Source: Xestospongia muta
Lineage: Eukaryota > Porifera > Demospongiae > Haplosclerida > Petrosiidae
Assembly (NCBI GenBank): GCA_963693285.1
Contig: OY848918.1
Span: forward strand, 18,170,047 to 18,234,046
DNA length: 64,000 nucleotides
Reading direction: 5' to 3'
A program made the position numbers and the translations under genes. The notes under the pieces were generated by a model, which was given only the letters and a program-made list of their open reading frames with translations, was not told the origin of the DNA and ran no database searches. Shown here one piece after another: positions 48,001-60,984 of this stretch; within the stretch, counting starts at the first letter, position 1, and the number at the start of each line of letters is the position of its first letter.

Positions 48001-51000
48001 GTAATAGAGAGGTATTAGTTAATAAGGACATGTTGGACTTTATTTTGCATAAAAAAGTAATAGTGAGTCATTGGCAACAGCTAAAATTTCATAAAGTATT
48101 AGACTAGTCTGGTGTTCCTGTCTCTTTGCTTAGAGAGGATGAGTCTGGAGATAAGAGCATATAGGACTTGTAGAACAGGAATGTGTTTGGGCTTAGAGCA
48201 TAATTAGAACTAAACTTCTGTTTGCCTTTGTGTATACTGATGCCTTTGTGTATACTGTATAATAGATTAAACATGTATTGAAATATAAATGTCAATAGAG
48301 CTCTTCTAATAGTGTAAGCATTTTATAATGTTCATATTGTAATGTTACCAGGTAATATGTGTCACTAAACTATTGATGGTTTGTTATAATCTAGACTGTC
48401 TGTCTGCTCTTTGTACATGATATGTTAGTACATGTAAAAGGGGATTGTTACACTAATAGTAATGAAAGGTCAAACAATTATATAAGTATTACTGAATAGT
48501 ATAAAAGAGAATTTGTCTATTTGGCTCCATCTTATACAAAAAGTTAACTGTAAGTATTACCTGTGACTGTCTGTCTGTTAAGGTTTCGGTTTAAACAAAT
48601 CTTTTAAGTAAAAAAATGTATTCAAAATGAATTGCTATATGTATACCACATTTATATAATAAATGGATTTGACTAAAATCCTTTATTTTTGCAAACATTG
48701 CAAAATTATTTCTTCTCAAAAGGTTTTCTGTATATACAACAACACTACCTTAAGCACCAACAAAGAAATATCTTGACTTTAACATTGTCCAAGTCATTCA
48801 CATAGATTGTATAACCTTTAACTATTGCCTATTTTATGGCAGTATACTGCATAATGTGTACTAACTTCAAATCTCCTTGTCAAGGGTCAATAACTTTTGA
48901 CTTATTACTAAGTTAAGAACATAAATTTTGAGGTAATCATACAATTTTGAGGTATTAAAAATTAACTTGTGTTTGAATTCTAAATTTCAAGATTAGATAA
49001 AAATCATATTCTTCAATAATTATATTCATAATTGCTATGACTGTGAATATTATTTATTACAACATAGCTGCACAAAGAAGCCACAATTTTTTGCCATATA
49101 TATGGATGCCTTTGTGTATACTATATAATAGATTAAACATATATTGAAATATAAATGTCAATAGAAGCTCTTCTAATATTGTAAGCATTTTATAATGTTC
49201 GTATTGTAATGTTACAAGGTAATATGTGTCACTAAACTATTGTAGGTTTGTTATAATCTAGACTGTCTGTCTGCTCTTATACATGATATGTTAGTACATG
49301 TAAAAAGGGATTGTTACACTAATAGTAATGAAAGGGCAAACAATTATATAGGTATTACTGAATAGTGTAGAAGAAAATTTGTCTATTTGGCTCCATCTTA
49401 TACAAGTTAACTGTAAATATTACCTGTGACTGGCTGTCAGTTAAGGTTTTGGTTTAAACGAATCATTTAGCTAAAATAATATTGTAATATTATTTTCAAT
49501 GATACAAGAATTCCTATAGAATATAGGAATGTACATATACATGATCTGTTAGTGCATGTATTGACAATACTTGTTGATTTAATGTTTATTGGAATAGAAT
49601 ACTTGTGTTATATACTCTACATTCTCATTATCTCATAATTAGTATAGTTTAGTTAATCATGAAGTTGTTATATTAGACATTATAGTAGTGTTTTCAATAA
49701 GTTTTGCATATCCATTTAAATGTTTATACATGTAATATAAGTATACTATAAATACATTTAGCGATTTATACTTAATAATGGATTGAGTGTGTTGTATTAC
49801 AAGGTCAGCATCTCATTTATAGTCATAGTCTGGCATTAAGTGCTTATATAATAACACATGTCGTTATATAAGGACATGACAGCCTCAGGAGGGAGATTAT
49901 AGCTTACTTAGTCCATGTACCACATATCAGTCACAACCATAACTGTCATTTCACTGTATTGTAGGGTGTATCTAGTGATATATTCATAATGAACATTATA
50001 TCCTCATAATGGTTCATGAATACTCCAAATAGTTCATTAACACTTGTCAAACAATGGTAATGACTACATGTAATCAATATTAAGCAATGATGACATGAAG
50101 GGGGTTTCCCTATTGTAATATGAATATACCTAAAATAACAAAACAAACACATATCAATGTTGTATTATTATGATAATTTATAGAGCCTGGACTTAGTGAA
50201 ATAAGATATTAGCTAGATATAATGACACAAGTGCATATTTAGGAGTTCTTACAGTCTTTTGAACATTTCAAGGACAAAGTATTATCTATCAAATAGGCTC
50301 TGAGTAAACATATTCATTACATAATTAATTTTAAATAATTTACACAGACTATACAAGCAACACTATTCATTACTGACTCTATGATTTTAGTTTTATTTAT
50401 TCATTGCTGAAAATTTTAAATCTCGTTATGTGTAACCTGATAGGAGTTGATGTACCTCTTTATAGATACTATAGATGTAATGTCTTGTAAGTACATTAGA
50501 CCCAAACTTCATCTGTGTAGTATATGATGGCCCAGTCGTTAGCAATTTTGGCTCAGATTTATATTATTTTTTTCTGATATAGTCTAGTACACAATCACCC
50601 TATACTGATATGGTCTATTACATAACCAGGAATTATTGTGTATAACAAGCCATCCAGACTAGATCAACAATTTACTATAGTTTAGGTAGAGGACGTATAA
50701 TTAAGAAGACAATTGGACTATAGGTTTATCTGAGTTCTTCTGTACAGAAGAACTCATAAACTGGATTATGCTAAGTAGACTCTAAAACTACAACAGTACA
50801 GGACAATTATACTACATTGCTACAGGACCACTTTGTTACAGGATGATATTACTATATACCCAAAGGACAACCTACTATAAGGCACCACAGAAATATAAAT
50901 TAATATTAATTACTAGTTGAATTGAAATAATTTTAGTAGAGTATTAGTTCCTATGTTGTTACTAGAACTAAAATAAAGTAAAGTGCTAAATTTACTTTTA

Positions 51001-51368
51001 GTTCTAGTACAAAACACCATATCAATCTAGTAAATGTCATGTTCCATGTTCAGTATTTCTTATATAATCAACTACCTATGTTACACATGCATCCATGATA
51101 ACATCAGTAGTATCAAATTTATATCATCACACTATACCTACATTGTTATAACAATTAGTTATGCTGTGATACAATTTAAAGTAGTTGCCAATAATGTGAC
51201 ATAGTGCACCAGTACAGTCTATGTACATGTATTATTTTGTATAGTATTTTTGATGTTGTCTATATCTTTTAGAGATGGACTCCTTTGCATATGGCTGCAA
51301 AACATGGAAACACTGAAGTTGCTACATTTTTAATTAACAAAGGAGCTAAACTAGATACTATTGATGAG
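45020..51368 (+). CDS. ANK-repeat protein gene, copy B (spliced, 3' incomplete)
   Basis: Plus-strand mirror of copy A. Exons are 45,020-45,064 (1a), 46,154-46,171 (1b), 46,358-46,456 and 51,273-51,368, all phase 0 with AG/GT sites. The visible product is a short N-terminus and two ankyrin repeats. By colinearity with copy A, the next exon would be near 69 kb, outside the window. Every one of 28 base differences from copy A over these exons changes the amino acid, yet no stop or frameshift has appeared. Both copies therefore seem to be coding and under selection. Copies A and B diverge from a 12-kb centre. If the arms are alleles rather than duplicates, this is the second allele. Confidence 0.7.
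46154..46171 (+). CDS. Alternative first exon 1b (MFQEEL, copy B)
   Basis: ATG 46,154, six codons, donor GTAAGT. It differs from copy A at 5 of 18 bases, changing three residues. The upstream CTAAG acceptor-like site is kept. Confidence 0.6.
46358..46456 (+). CDS. First ANK repeat exon (copy B)
   Basis: 99 bases, acceptor ATAACAG and donor GTAAGT, phase 0. Reads LLWAAEDGNIEGVKSAIEKN, then ADVNYC. The Ala-Glu at residues 8-9 replaces Ile-Ser of copy A. Framework residues are unchanged, including at the silent positions of codons. Confidence 0.9.
48242..48615. repeat. Right-arm local duplicate A1
   Basis: Begins TGCCTTTGTGTATACTG and is about 94% like 49,110-49,470 in the same orientation. 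In the left arm the matching place holds different sequence (29,660-29,970), so A1 replaced it. Confidence 0.75.
49110..49470. repeat. Right-arm local duplicate A2
   Basis: The copy that is colinear with the left arm (28,850-29,180), hence the likely donor of A1. Confidence 0.75.
51273..51368 (+). CDS. ANK repeat exon (copy B)
   Basis: 96 bases, acceptor TTTTAG and donor GTTAGT, phase 0. Reads RWTPLHMAAKHGNTEVATFL, then GAKLD. Compared with copy A: K/R, L/W, L/M, I/K, S/H, K/N, N/K, N/K, I/T and M/E. A silent change occurs in none of the 32 codons. Confidence 0.9.
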
Positions 51369-51779
51369 GTTAGTATAAAATATTTACTATGCTACATACT
51401 ACTGATTGCAGTGTTAATGTGATCAGCTACCGCATTATCATTACATTTACTTCAACAATAATCAATTACAACTACTTTCCTACAATTACAAGTATCTTTA
51501 CTACTTGTAGAATGTAAAAGCCATTAGTTAAATACATCAATTTAATTAACCATATTCATTACCCCATCACTACTACATACAACACATAATGTTGTCATGG
51601 ATACAATATTATGATGTAGCATCTCCTCTTTACAGATGTTAACAAGTTTATATTTATATGTGAATTATTAATATAACCTTTGTGTGTACATAATATTATC
51701 AAAAACACAATGTTTGGATAATTTTATGATAACATTTTCTTAAATAAAGTTATACTTCTAATTGTCATAACTGTTGTCA

Positions 51780-51935
51780 GTTTCTTAACATGGATTACAC
51801 AAGATATCTTAGTTAACACACACAATTAAAAACATAAAATCAGTCTATCAATATATGAGATGCTCTATTAAAAGCACGTATAAAAGAAAACCACACATAA
51901 TAACCACAATTTATATGTAACATTCCTCCCCACTT
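51780..51935 (-). mobile_element. Gypsy polypurine tract plus LTR (right arm)
   Basis: Minus-strand mirror of 26,330-26,485: TAAGTGGGGAGGAATG, then an ACATATAAATTGTGG start and an ATCTTGTGTAATCCATGTTAA end. Confidence 0.5.
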
Positions 51936-52039
51936 AAATCAACATGTAAAATAGAAAGAATACATTACAACATCATTAAAATTCGAATAGGAGAACCTGG
52001 CATAACTCATGTACGACTGACTTGGCTATCTTTTTGATT

Positions 52040-52330
52040 AAGTGTGTGAAGTAAGTAATCTTGTGTTATCTGTGTTTAGAACGAGCAACTTTAATAATAT
52101 TGACAACGAGGATTTTATGAAGTTGATATTTGGTCATCTGACTACTTTAATCCCAGGAAAGAGCCTGTCTTTACCAATGAGATGCAAGTGGCATTGTCCT
52201 TTTAAGCTAATAATGGAACAAGAAGGTCCCTGTGTTACTAAGCATAGTTGGTTCTAAGAACTATGTTCTTTTATGAAATTTTTGCTGCCAGCTAAACCTA
52301 GTGACAGGTTTACTTGCAGAATCAGTTAAT
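52040..52330 (+). pseudogene. Gypsy LTR end and gag remnant (right arm)
   Basis: Plus-strand mirror of 26,040-26,290: GTAATCTTGTGTTATCTGTG, then broken gag with EEPVFTNEMQVALSF-like and NYVLL-like pieces. Frames are disrupted at different points than in the left arm. Confidence 0.6.
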
Positions 52331-52783
52331 GCCTAATGATACCTTAGAGAACTCCACTAATCTTCAATAAGTTTGTAATCCTTCCAATGATTCATTCACA
52401 TTAATACAATAGTACCGATTCGCCTTCGGATACCATAGTTCCGATGAAACAAACATTGCGAATTTACAAACTATAAACAAGGAGTGTAAGGTGTTGAAGA
52501 ATAACACTTTTTCAATGAAAGAAACGAATCGACTTGTAAGATGTTGTTACTATAATGATGAATGACGCAATAGACATCAGCTGGGCTCTATAATTTACAT
52601 TGCAAGATGTAATACTAATAATCTATCTTCCCGTTAACTCAACACCATCGTTCGGTACTGAGTTTGCACAATCACTACTGGAGCTGATGAACGTCCACAC
52701 ATGGTAAACCACAACACTTATGTGCTTATGATAATATGCGTGATAATAAAATTAAAAACAAATATTTGAATAGAAATGGATGA

Positions 52784-52870
52784 CAGACAACTTTTTATTT
52801 GAGAAGATGATTTACAGCTTATATGTGATGATGAATATGACTGCCTTGGCAATGTGAGACTAGTCTTAGA
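52784..52870 (+). pseudogene. piggyBac N-terminal remnant (right arm)
   Basis: ATG 52,786 opens MDDRQLFI and a stop, then EDDLQLI, as in the left arm. It then jumps to sequence matching 23,885 of the left arm. About 750 bases were lost here (or gained on the left). Confidence 0.45.
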
Positions 52871-53848
52871 ACCCCCAGAGCAGTTCAAATCACATTTACA
52901 AAAAAGGATTCAAACTAAGAGGAGAGTATACTAGCTACTACAGACAGGAAACTTAGTCATTGGACTTTGGCAAGATACAAAACTCTTTACAGCAATTTAA
53001 ACAAACTCTCAACTAAATGAAATAGTTGAGGTAATTAAAAAGAAAGTAAAAATTGTGAGAGACAGCTCATGAGTGAAATCCTATGGATACATTGCCTAAT
53101 TTAGCATACATTCAGTTATTACAAATGCTTAGATTTTTCACTGTCTTCTTTTTTAACCATCTTCTCACAACATAAAAGACTTTCATCTCAGTCTTGTAAC
53201 TCAACTCATTGGCTCTTAGAATACTTTAAAAAGTGCTGGTTGTACATTGTTCTATTATACCAGCTAAAAAAATTCCAGAGTCACTTCTCACAGAAACCAA
53301 ACAACAAATTAATGTTACCAATGTCACTACTGCTACACCTAAAAGAAAATAACAAAAGATACTCAATGGTATTGTCAAGATTTTATTATACACTTCTACC
53401 ACACTGGGAAGAGTGATAACTGTTTCTTACTGTATCACACCAAATATCTTTACATACATACTACTCTTCAACAGTTAAATAAACAAACGAATTTTGTATA
53501 ATACCACTAGTATTCATACTACAATATATAGACAACCTATATCATACTTGATTGTTCCTACTACTTATTACTCAGGCAAAAAGAAACAGACAAATAGTAC
53601 ACTAATATAGGTCTGAGTTACGTGTAGCTAAGTATAATAGCAGCGCTCGTTGTTACTCCACTGTACTGATATCTTTAGTTTTAATTGAGAGTTAGAAACT
53701 AGTTATAGCTTTATTTGAACACGTTATAACATTTCTAAAGCGTCTTCTTCAATTAACTGTTACTTTGCCTTGAGGGAAAATTAGATTTCGTCAACGCGTT
53801 ATCCCGCCCTCGAAATTGTTTCGTTAAAAAGGGGGTTTGCTAGTGATT

Positions 53849-53989
53849 CTATAAATTCTCTTTGTTGCTGCATTTCCAAAATATCCTTTTATATGTACTT
53901 CTCTTGTTGATAACATAGCCGTGACCTTTATACAAAAAGTACTCTTTCTCCTCATTTAGTAGTTGTAAACTCCATGACTCTGGCTTCAT
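53849..53989 (-). pseudogene. FLYWCH-like zinc finger remnant (right arm)
   Basis: A 46-codon frame from ATG 53,989: KEYFLYKGHGYVINKRS, then YKRIFWKCSNK and a stop. The frame stays open past the W-x-C that is broken in the left copy. The second half of the finger follows in another frame. Relic of a FLYWCH-containing transposon or gene. Confidence 0.45.
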
Positions 53990-53999
53990 GGTTGAAAAT

Positions 54000-55680
54000 G
54001 TTCTATGAATTAAAATAACTTATCATACTGAAATTTATCTTGTATTTATGTACACATTTGCTAAACTTATCAAATTATGTTTTGATTGGTACATGTATGA
54101 TTGATCCAAGAAGTCAATAGACCTTATGAGATTTAGGTAAGTCTTGCAACTCTGAATTTTGCAATAAGATTTAATCAAATTTTTTAATAATAATAATAAT
54201 GAAAACTTCAAGATTTTTATTAATTAGATAAACTGCATAAAATTTAAGTAAGAGAACCAAGAAATCCCAATACATGATGAGCTCAACTAATTGAAACAAA
54301 ACCACACCCAATAATGTCTTGATAGGCTACTTTGAAGCTTTCAGTAATTGTCCTTTACTTATAGAGACATAATAATCTGGTAATTGTAAGTTAGCAATGG
54401 CAATTACTTTAATCAAGCAACAGGAAAGATGATTTTACATTAAAAGCTTATGAATATCTGGCTATTGTTTGTAATTTATTATGTGATATTATATTCCAAA
54501 TGCGAATCATTTTATATGCCTAAAATGATTGTTTAGAAATAACTTTATAAAGTATTTCATATTACTGTAAGATTATTAACTATAATTCTGTTACTTTCTG
54601 TAGTATTTCTATGACTTTTATTAAGACAAAGCTAAAAAATTTTTGAGGAGTTAATAATTGTGTTTTTCACAGATAGCTACTCAATCACAAAAACCAAAAA
54701 TCTATTATAAAGAGTAAAGGCACACTTTTAATTAAACATTGTCTCCTTGTTATGTCAATATTAATAATTTTCAAACTTTGGTATAATGACATAACACAAT
54801 GAATTAGTCTTCAAATGTGTCTATTTTAATTGTTCTTGGTCACAATGACATAATGGATGTAAGTAGAGTCTGAGTACCAGTCTATGGATTATATACAATA
54901 TGTGCTTGATGATTTAATTATTGTAGTCATGCATTAACTCATTAGCTTCTCATATTTCTATCTGTTGGTCAGTTTATAAAGTCATTTAATTAACACACTT
55001 ACCTGGACTGTGTATATGGGAAATATAATACCCAGCAAATGTTAATAATAAATGGCACTTTTTAAATTGTGAAAATTTAAACCTCAAATTTTTGTTATCT
55101 CAATATTTAATTACACCAACTACTAATAACCATTACTATTATCTGAAAATACTAATATATCTGTATATCCATGTCCATAATAATGCTTTTTATACAGTCT
55201 ATATGAAGGTGTTACATTGACTCTGACTTAGGGAAATGGTTGTATGGGTTCTGCATAACAAACAATGACAGAATCAAGATAGCTAAGTAGGCAACACAGC
55301 CACAACAACATACCAGAAACATAGTCGTTATAATATTTCTTCAAATCAGTCATATACACTCTAAAACCTTGAAATGTTGCCTGTTTTAGGACAGTCTATT
55401 GAAGTATACTAACCTCAAACCACCTCTTCCTGTGTCAAATACCTTTAACATTATTAACGAGTTAAAAATATAATTTTTATTACTTAACACGTCATTTAGT
55501 TCACAATTTTAGGATTAAGTGGAAGTTATAATCTTCAACTAAATTCATTAACCACAATGAACACTAATATTTTATTAGAACATACTTGCTTAAAGATAGC
55601 CGTAAATTATTTGTCCATGTATATAGACACCTTAATGTATACAGTATAATGGATTAATGTATGGAAATATAAATATCATT
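54000..55680. other. No gene recognised; R2 repeat copy at the end
   Basis: Mirrors 21,000-22,700. Holds an R2 repeat from about 55,330. No exon or protein motif. Confidence 0.5.
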
Positions 55681-55691
55681 ATAAGCTCTAC

Positions 55692-55948
55692 TAGTCTCGT
55701 CCTCAGACGTACTCGCAAGCTAAAGTAGATCTGGTCACATGGGTTGACTTTTTTGTCCCCAGTTAGGAATATGGCGCAGGTGTTGGTATGTAATTAGAGG
55801 TAGTGTGAAAAATGAATATCATCAAATTGAAGTATGTGTGAAAAGTAAATGCATGGCTACTCTTCATGAAATCTGCTTTAACACTTCAAAATTAAACCCT
55901 TGTGACCAGACCTTCTTTTGCTTGCGAGTAGGTCTAGGGACAAGACTA
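55692..55948. mobile_element. 257-bp MITE, 9-bp target site, right arm only
   Basis: The left end is TAGTCTCGTCCTCAGACG and the right end, reversed, TAGTCTTGTCCCTAGACC. Both continue to TACTCGCAAGC, giving about 30-bp inverted repeats. AAGCTCTAC and AAGCTCCAC flank it, a 9-bp duplication with one mismatch, as in Mutator-type elements. The left arm (near 21,000) is empty. Confidence 0.75.
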
Positions 55949-56010
55949 AAGCTCCACTTATATGTAAGCGTTTTATGACGTCCATAGAGTAATGATAATA
56001 ATAATTAATA

Positions 56011-56809
56011 GGCCAATCCAATTAAATTCATTGTTTCCCATTACCCCCCCATGTGACATGGCCTCTGGCTTCATTATTAGGTTTGTTCATTATTTTTGTT
56101 TAAATTTGTTATAATAGCTGATTTTGCCAATGTTTCAGTTTTTCTGCCGTCTTGTAAGAGAACGCTGATACCCTGGACGATTACTCAAATCCCAGAAGTT
56201 GAGTATACGTTTCGAGATTTCTTCACCTCCGTAATACGTCCGAAAATACCTGGGGTGTCACTTCATACTTAAGAACTATTGTCATCGAACGTTGGACCTC
56301 AGAAGGACTCTTTGGACCCTGTCGATTCAGCATTGCTCATTCAGCCTGTCATATCATCTTTTGGCAGGTTTTTAAAGTATTTTGTATGTGTGAATGAGGA
56401 AACTGAAAGTACGACAATGATGAACTCCAAATGTTAACATTCCTTGAATCTCGTATTCTCATTTCCTTATGTTGTATGTTTATTTGTGTGCTCCTTGTTT
56501 TGTACAGTATAATTCTTTCCTGTCATTCTCTCTTCTGTTGTTCAGCGGTGTTTCTTATTTCTGTTTTGTTGAATGATGTGGGCATTATAATCGATTCATT
56601 GACAAACTCCAAGAATTTGGGATGGATTTCTGACAGTAAGCCACCATTAGAGGTCAAGTCTCAATTGTGACTAAACAATCAATGCTGTGGTATGTAATAA
56701 CGTTGCCAGAATGCGAAAAACAAACAATAATGAACACCACATTAATTAATTAATTAATTAATTGAAGCCACCCGTGTAGTGGGAAACAATGAATTTAATT
56801 GCAGAGGCC
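56011..56809. mobile_element. 799-bp PIF/Harbinger-like MITE, right arm only
   Basis: The left end is GGCCAATCCAATTAAATTC and the right end, reversed, GGCCTCTGCAATTAAATTC. Both continue with ATTGTTTCCCA. The flanks suggest a 3-bp ATA target duplication. The left arm is empty at the match (near 20,945). GGCC ends and a 3-bp target fit PIF/Harbinger. An ATTA microsatellite lies near 56,742. A hydrophobic open frame inside is not supported as a gene. Confidence 0.7.
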
Positions 56810-57329
56810 ATAATGTAATTATTATTATCACCGACATGTTTGCTGGTTTAGTGACATTTTTCATACCTTGCTATCAGCTCTGATATCATATTCGATTATA
56901 GTTTACTCAAACATGGCCAGGTCAAAAGTAACTTTGACGCGTCCATTTCATTCAAGGCTAAACACGTCCCAACAACATCTTATGAAAAAGGAAAAGGAAT
57001 ATAGGACAAAGGAAGACTACTTCTAAAGAACCAGTGAGTTAAAACCTTACCGCATTACGAAGAGAAAGGTAGGAAGCATTGACTGACTCCAACTGTCTCA
57101 CTGACTCACTCTTCCCAAAGCGCCTTGAGGCTGACCACAAAAAGAGACAACAAATATTTTTAGACTTCTGCTATAAATAGAAAATGCAAAATGTTTTAAA
57201 TTGATAAGTCAAGCCAGTAGTTGATTCAGCTATAACCACGCCCTTAACGAGCAATGATTGAATGATGTGATGAAGGCTTAAATAGCTTGTTTTGGTAATT
57301 TTAATACAGTATGAATGGATAGTTTCAAC

Positions 57330-58810
57330 ATCAACTTACATGGAGCTACCACTGCTATAGAACGAGATGTAGAGGTTTCTTTGAGCTAAATATAAAAGTT
57401 AGTGGCTTACAGTCTGTTAGCAGGTGGAATCTGTGCCCATACAAATACTGATGGAATTTCTTAATACCAAACACTATGGATGATGATTCTCTTTTTATTT
57501 GAACAATTAGCTTTATACTGCCATGTTGCACACATGCAACAACACCATCCGAATAACATATTGAGAGACCTCTGTTGCTAGAACAGTGGGTAGTCCCCTA
57601 TTGTAATGTACCAAAGTTGTCATGACACGAATGCTTGTCTTAGCACCATGTACAGCTTTGTTACAAAAAATAGACCACTCCCACTTCTTAACAGGTTATT
57701 TAGGGGTTGTAATATAGTTGTTAATTAGGGGTATATTTTCCATAATAATAGTTAGACCTAGAAGGGAACATAACTCCATTATATTCTGCAATTTAGGGAG
57801 CATTAAAATAGCATCAATCTTGTCACTCTTAGCATTTAACCTTCTACATTAATCTCATGACCCAAATAATGACTGTTTTCCTGTTATACAATGGTATTTT
57901 AGACATGACATTACTTCTTCGAGGATATGTATATTTCTTTGTCGTTACCACCAGTGAGCAGAATCATTTTGTAAGAAATTGTTTGTGGTACTCTTTCTGA
58001 AATAGTGCAGGTATCAACACCACTCCAGGTAGCAAATGAGTGTAATGATACAGGGCCTGATGTGTATTAATAATTACAAATTTTGGTACTATTCATAAAG
58101 AAGTAGCTCTTGATAATCCAGGGAGGGTCAAAAACAAAGAATTTACTTTATTTAATCTTGTTTGGTTTCAGTAATGAATATTGTTCCACATGAAGTACTG
58201 GGTTAATCATTACATTATAATCAACACACAGGCACAGTTTTCCATCTTATTTTGGAACAGTTACAATAAGGATTGTCCACTCACTATAATTTATAGCTCA
58301 ACTATGTCTAAAGATAGCAATCTCTCTAGCTCAGTTTCAACAGTATTTTGAAAAGTGAAGGATACAGGTCCACAAAACTTGGGTTTGTTTTTTTTTCTCT
58401 TCAAGCAGTTTAACCGTGTGTTAAGTCATTGTGTCCAACTTGTCTGTGACACTTGAGGTACGCCAAACTTTAAAACAGTCACTAGATTTACTGGGTAGTA
58501 ACAAATCTTGTAAGAGAATATAGTTTTTAGAACCAACAATGCTCAGAAACTGAGAGACTCTTGTCCTCTGCTACATCATTAGCCTGAAATAACAGTGCCA
58601 CTCGCTCCTCATAGGTAGGGTTTGACTCTTTCCCGAGATTAAACTCTTCGATATGACAAAATAGAAGCCTCGTATACATCCCCGTCATCACTGTGTCAAC
58701 TTGCCTGTTTTTAATATGGATTACACAAGATTTCTTAGTTACATACATAATTTAAAAGGTTACAAAATCAGTCTATCAATATATAGAGGCTGCTCTAATT
58801 ATTACATGAT
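57330..58810 (-). pseudogene. Gypsy remnant: LTR end, gag and RT (right arm)
   Basis: Minus-strand mirror of 19,395-20,480. Gag reads NPTYEERVALLFQANDVAED and then runs into RT motifs with the same internal deletion. Stops and frameshifts are common. Confidence 0.75.
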
Positions 58811-58959
58811 CTGTGGTGTGTGAGAACTGAGACAAGTAAACAATAAACATATAGATAATTACTTTGGAAAAAAACAATTGCATTTTATACAAACGCAATT
58901 TTGAACCAAGTTGGTAATCTCAGTATTTCTATAATTGTTTTTATAACTTTGAGAACCAG

Positions 58960-60140
58960 GTAGAGTGTGTTAGTTAGACTATTGAAAGAGAGAAGCAGTC
59001 TTCCACTATTAACCAAAAAGCAAATCACATCTCCCATGACCACTTTTGAGATATCTCCACTTTGTCAACAATAATACATTTGTACCTCGACAACAACTGG
59101 GTCACAATTGTTTGGGCAAAGTGCAGCCAATAATCGATCACCTTTCTCAGAGATTTTCTGATGTATACGATCCACATTGTGAGGTTGCTGTCGATGAGGC
59201 AATCATCAAATTTTTTCAGGGTATTTAATGTCTAAAAATATATCTTAATGAAGCCAATTATAAGAAAAGGTGTGGGTACTTTGTTATTTCCAAAAGTTTG
59301 AGATCTACTCTGGAAAAAAAGGTTTTCGAGAAGTTGGCCTTGAAGTGACAGTTGTAAAGACACTTACAAATCATTTGAAAGGCAACTTTCACCACAATTT
59401 CTTTGACAATTTTTTTACATAGCTTAAATTGCTAGATCTTGAAGCAAATAGATTGTAAGCATTCACTGGATTTCCACCTACATTGAAGACAATAAAACTA
59501 ACTAACAGATATAATACATTGAAACAAATAGCTCAAATAGTTTCAATTTTGCTTCCAACAACAGTACAGTTATATTCACCTTAAGCATTAATGGCTTACA
59601 ATTTGAAAGTACAGAAGAGTACACTGCAGTACTAGGATATTTACTTTGCCTATTGTGTCTATTTAACAAGTACAATTATATTGATAAGTCTTCAATACAT
59701 TTTTCCTTATTCATATGGGAGATTCAGTGACTTTACAGAAAAACAACATTTTTGCTAGAGCTTGGCTTGATAGAAACGTCATGAATGTGATATCATCACA
59801 CACACAACCATCTGCTATAGGTACTGTGCTTTGATGACAAATAGATACAACTCTTCTCCAATCTCTTGTCCACAAAATATTATATATGTATAACAAGTAC
59901 ATAGGTGAAGAGGACTGTGGGGATCAGTTCTGTGGCTATTACAGTTGTAAAATCAAATCACAGAAGTTATATAAATATATAGTCTTCTTTCTGTTACATG
60001 TTACCATCATGAATACGTACATTTTATACAAACACTATCACAACCAGCAACATTTAAAACATAAAAGAGTTCTATGTTCAGCTAGCAAAAGAGTTGATAG
60101 GTAACTATTGTAGTCGGCTAAGATGTAATGATAATTGAAG
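58960..60140 (+). pseudogene. piggyBac transposase remnant (right arm)
   Basis: RYLHFVNNNTFVPRQQLGHN, then GKVQPIIDHLSQRFSDVYDP and VAVDEAIIKFF (first catalytic Asp retained). A shifted FFDNF-like stretch comes next, then YIGEEDCGDQFCGYYSC and KSQKLYKYIVFFLL from the C-terminal half. Several frameshifts. Mirrors 17,940-19,240. Confidence 0.75.
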
Positions 60141-60267
60141 ACCTATTCATCAACTATCTCTTCATCATTTTCCTATGAAGATAAGAGATGACAACAAGTT
60201 GATAAGAGGTCAATACTCTTGCCACAATGCAGTTCACCACACTATTGATAGCTAGTGACTTCCTGGT

Positions 60268-60980
60268 ATTATAGAGAGTGATGTTTGGCTTTTTCACACT
60301 GGTGATGCTAAAGATTGCTTCCTAATGTGGCACACAAAACAATACCAGTAATATTTGTGCAATATAATATACCTTTCATCTATAAGTATCTATTCATACA
60401 ATATCTCATAAAATCTCTATGTATTATATACATCAGTCCACTGTGTATTACTTATCATATATAGTTTCCTATAATTACATGTAATATTTGCTAAAACATT
60501 TACTAAACCTATCATAAAAAATAAAAATTGCCAATGGCTATAACAATCACGAACAATTATCACTATTGTATGAGCAGAAACACAAGAACTTTAACGTATA
60601 CATACTGCTTAGCAATACTTTATAGTTCAAAAACTTACGTTACTTAGTGTTACTGGCTTTGAAAAGACATAGCAATTCCTTCAGTAGTTTGTATAGCTTC
60701 AGATTCAGCGATCAACTTGCTTTAGCTTAGTATACGAAAAAGTGCTTTACTCGCTTTATTATATCTCCATCGTAGTAATGTCTACAGCCAACTTTCAAGA
60801 CATAGATATATACTTGTAGAACCCATCTTCCTTATGAACGAAGCATTCCTATACCAATTCTGCCTAGTTCTTTTGGTACAACTCGCTCTTTGCAGGTCAA
60901 TCCAAAAAGGTCATTTTCTTGAAATAAATTTTTCCAGTCATGTGCATTCGCTATTTAATAGAATTTAGAGTATAATCGGT
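60268..60980 (-). repeat. Dispersed ~700-bp repeat, copy C
   Basis: Reverse-orientation copy of the 4,340 and 17,125 repeats. It abuts the right-arm MULE, from which about 60 terminal bases are missing. Confidence 0.8.
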
Positions 60981-60984
60981 TAAC

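Larger units (their letters stand above)
46457..51272. other. ANK gene intron (copy B), no gene seen
   Basis: Colinear with 27,003-31,742 but with the A1/A2 rearrangement near 48.2-49.5 kb. No exon or transposon protein is seen; an R2 repeat copy lies near 48,780-49,200. Confidence 0.6.

Noticed and set aside
56431..56670. 79-codon hydrophobic frame resembling a membrane protein
   Set aside because: It is inside a MITE, lacks a family motif, and T-rich DNA readily gives hydrophobic frames.
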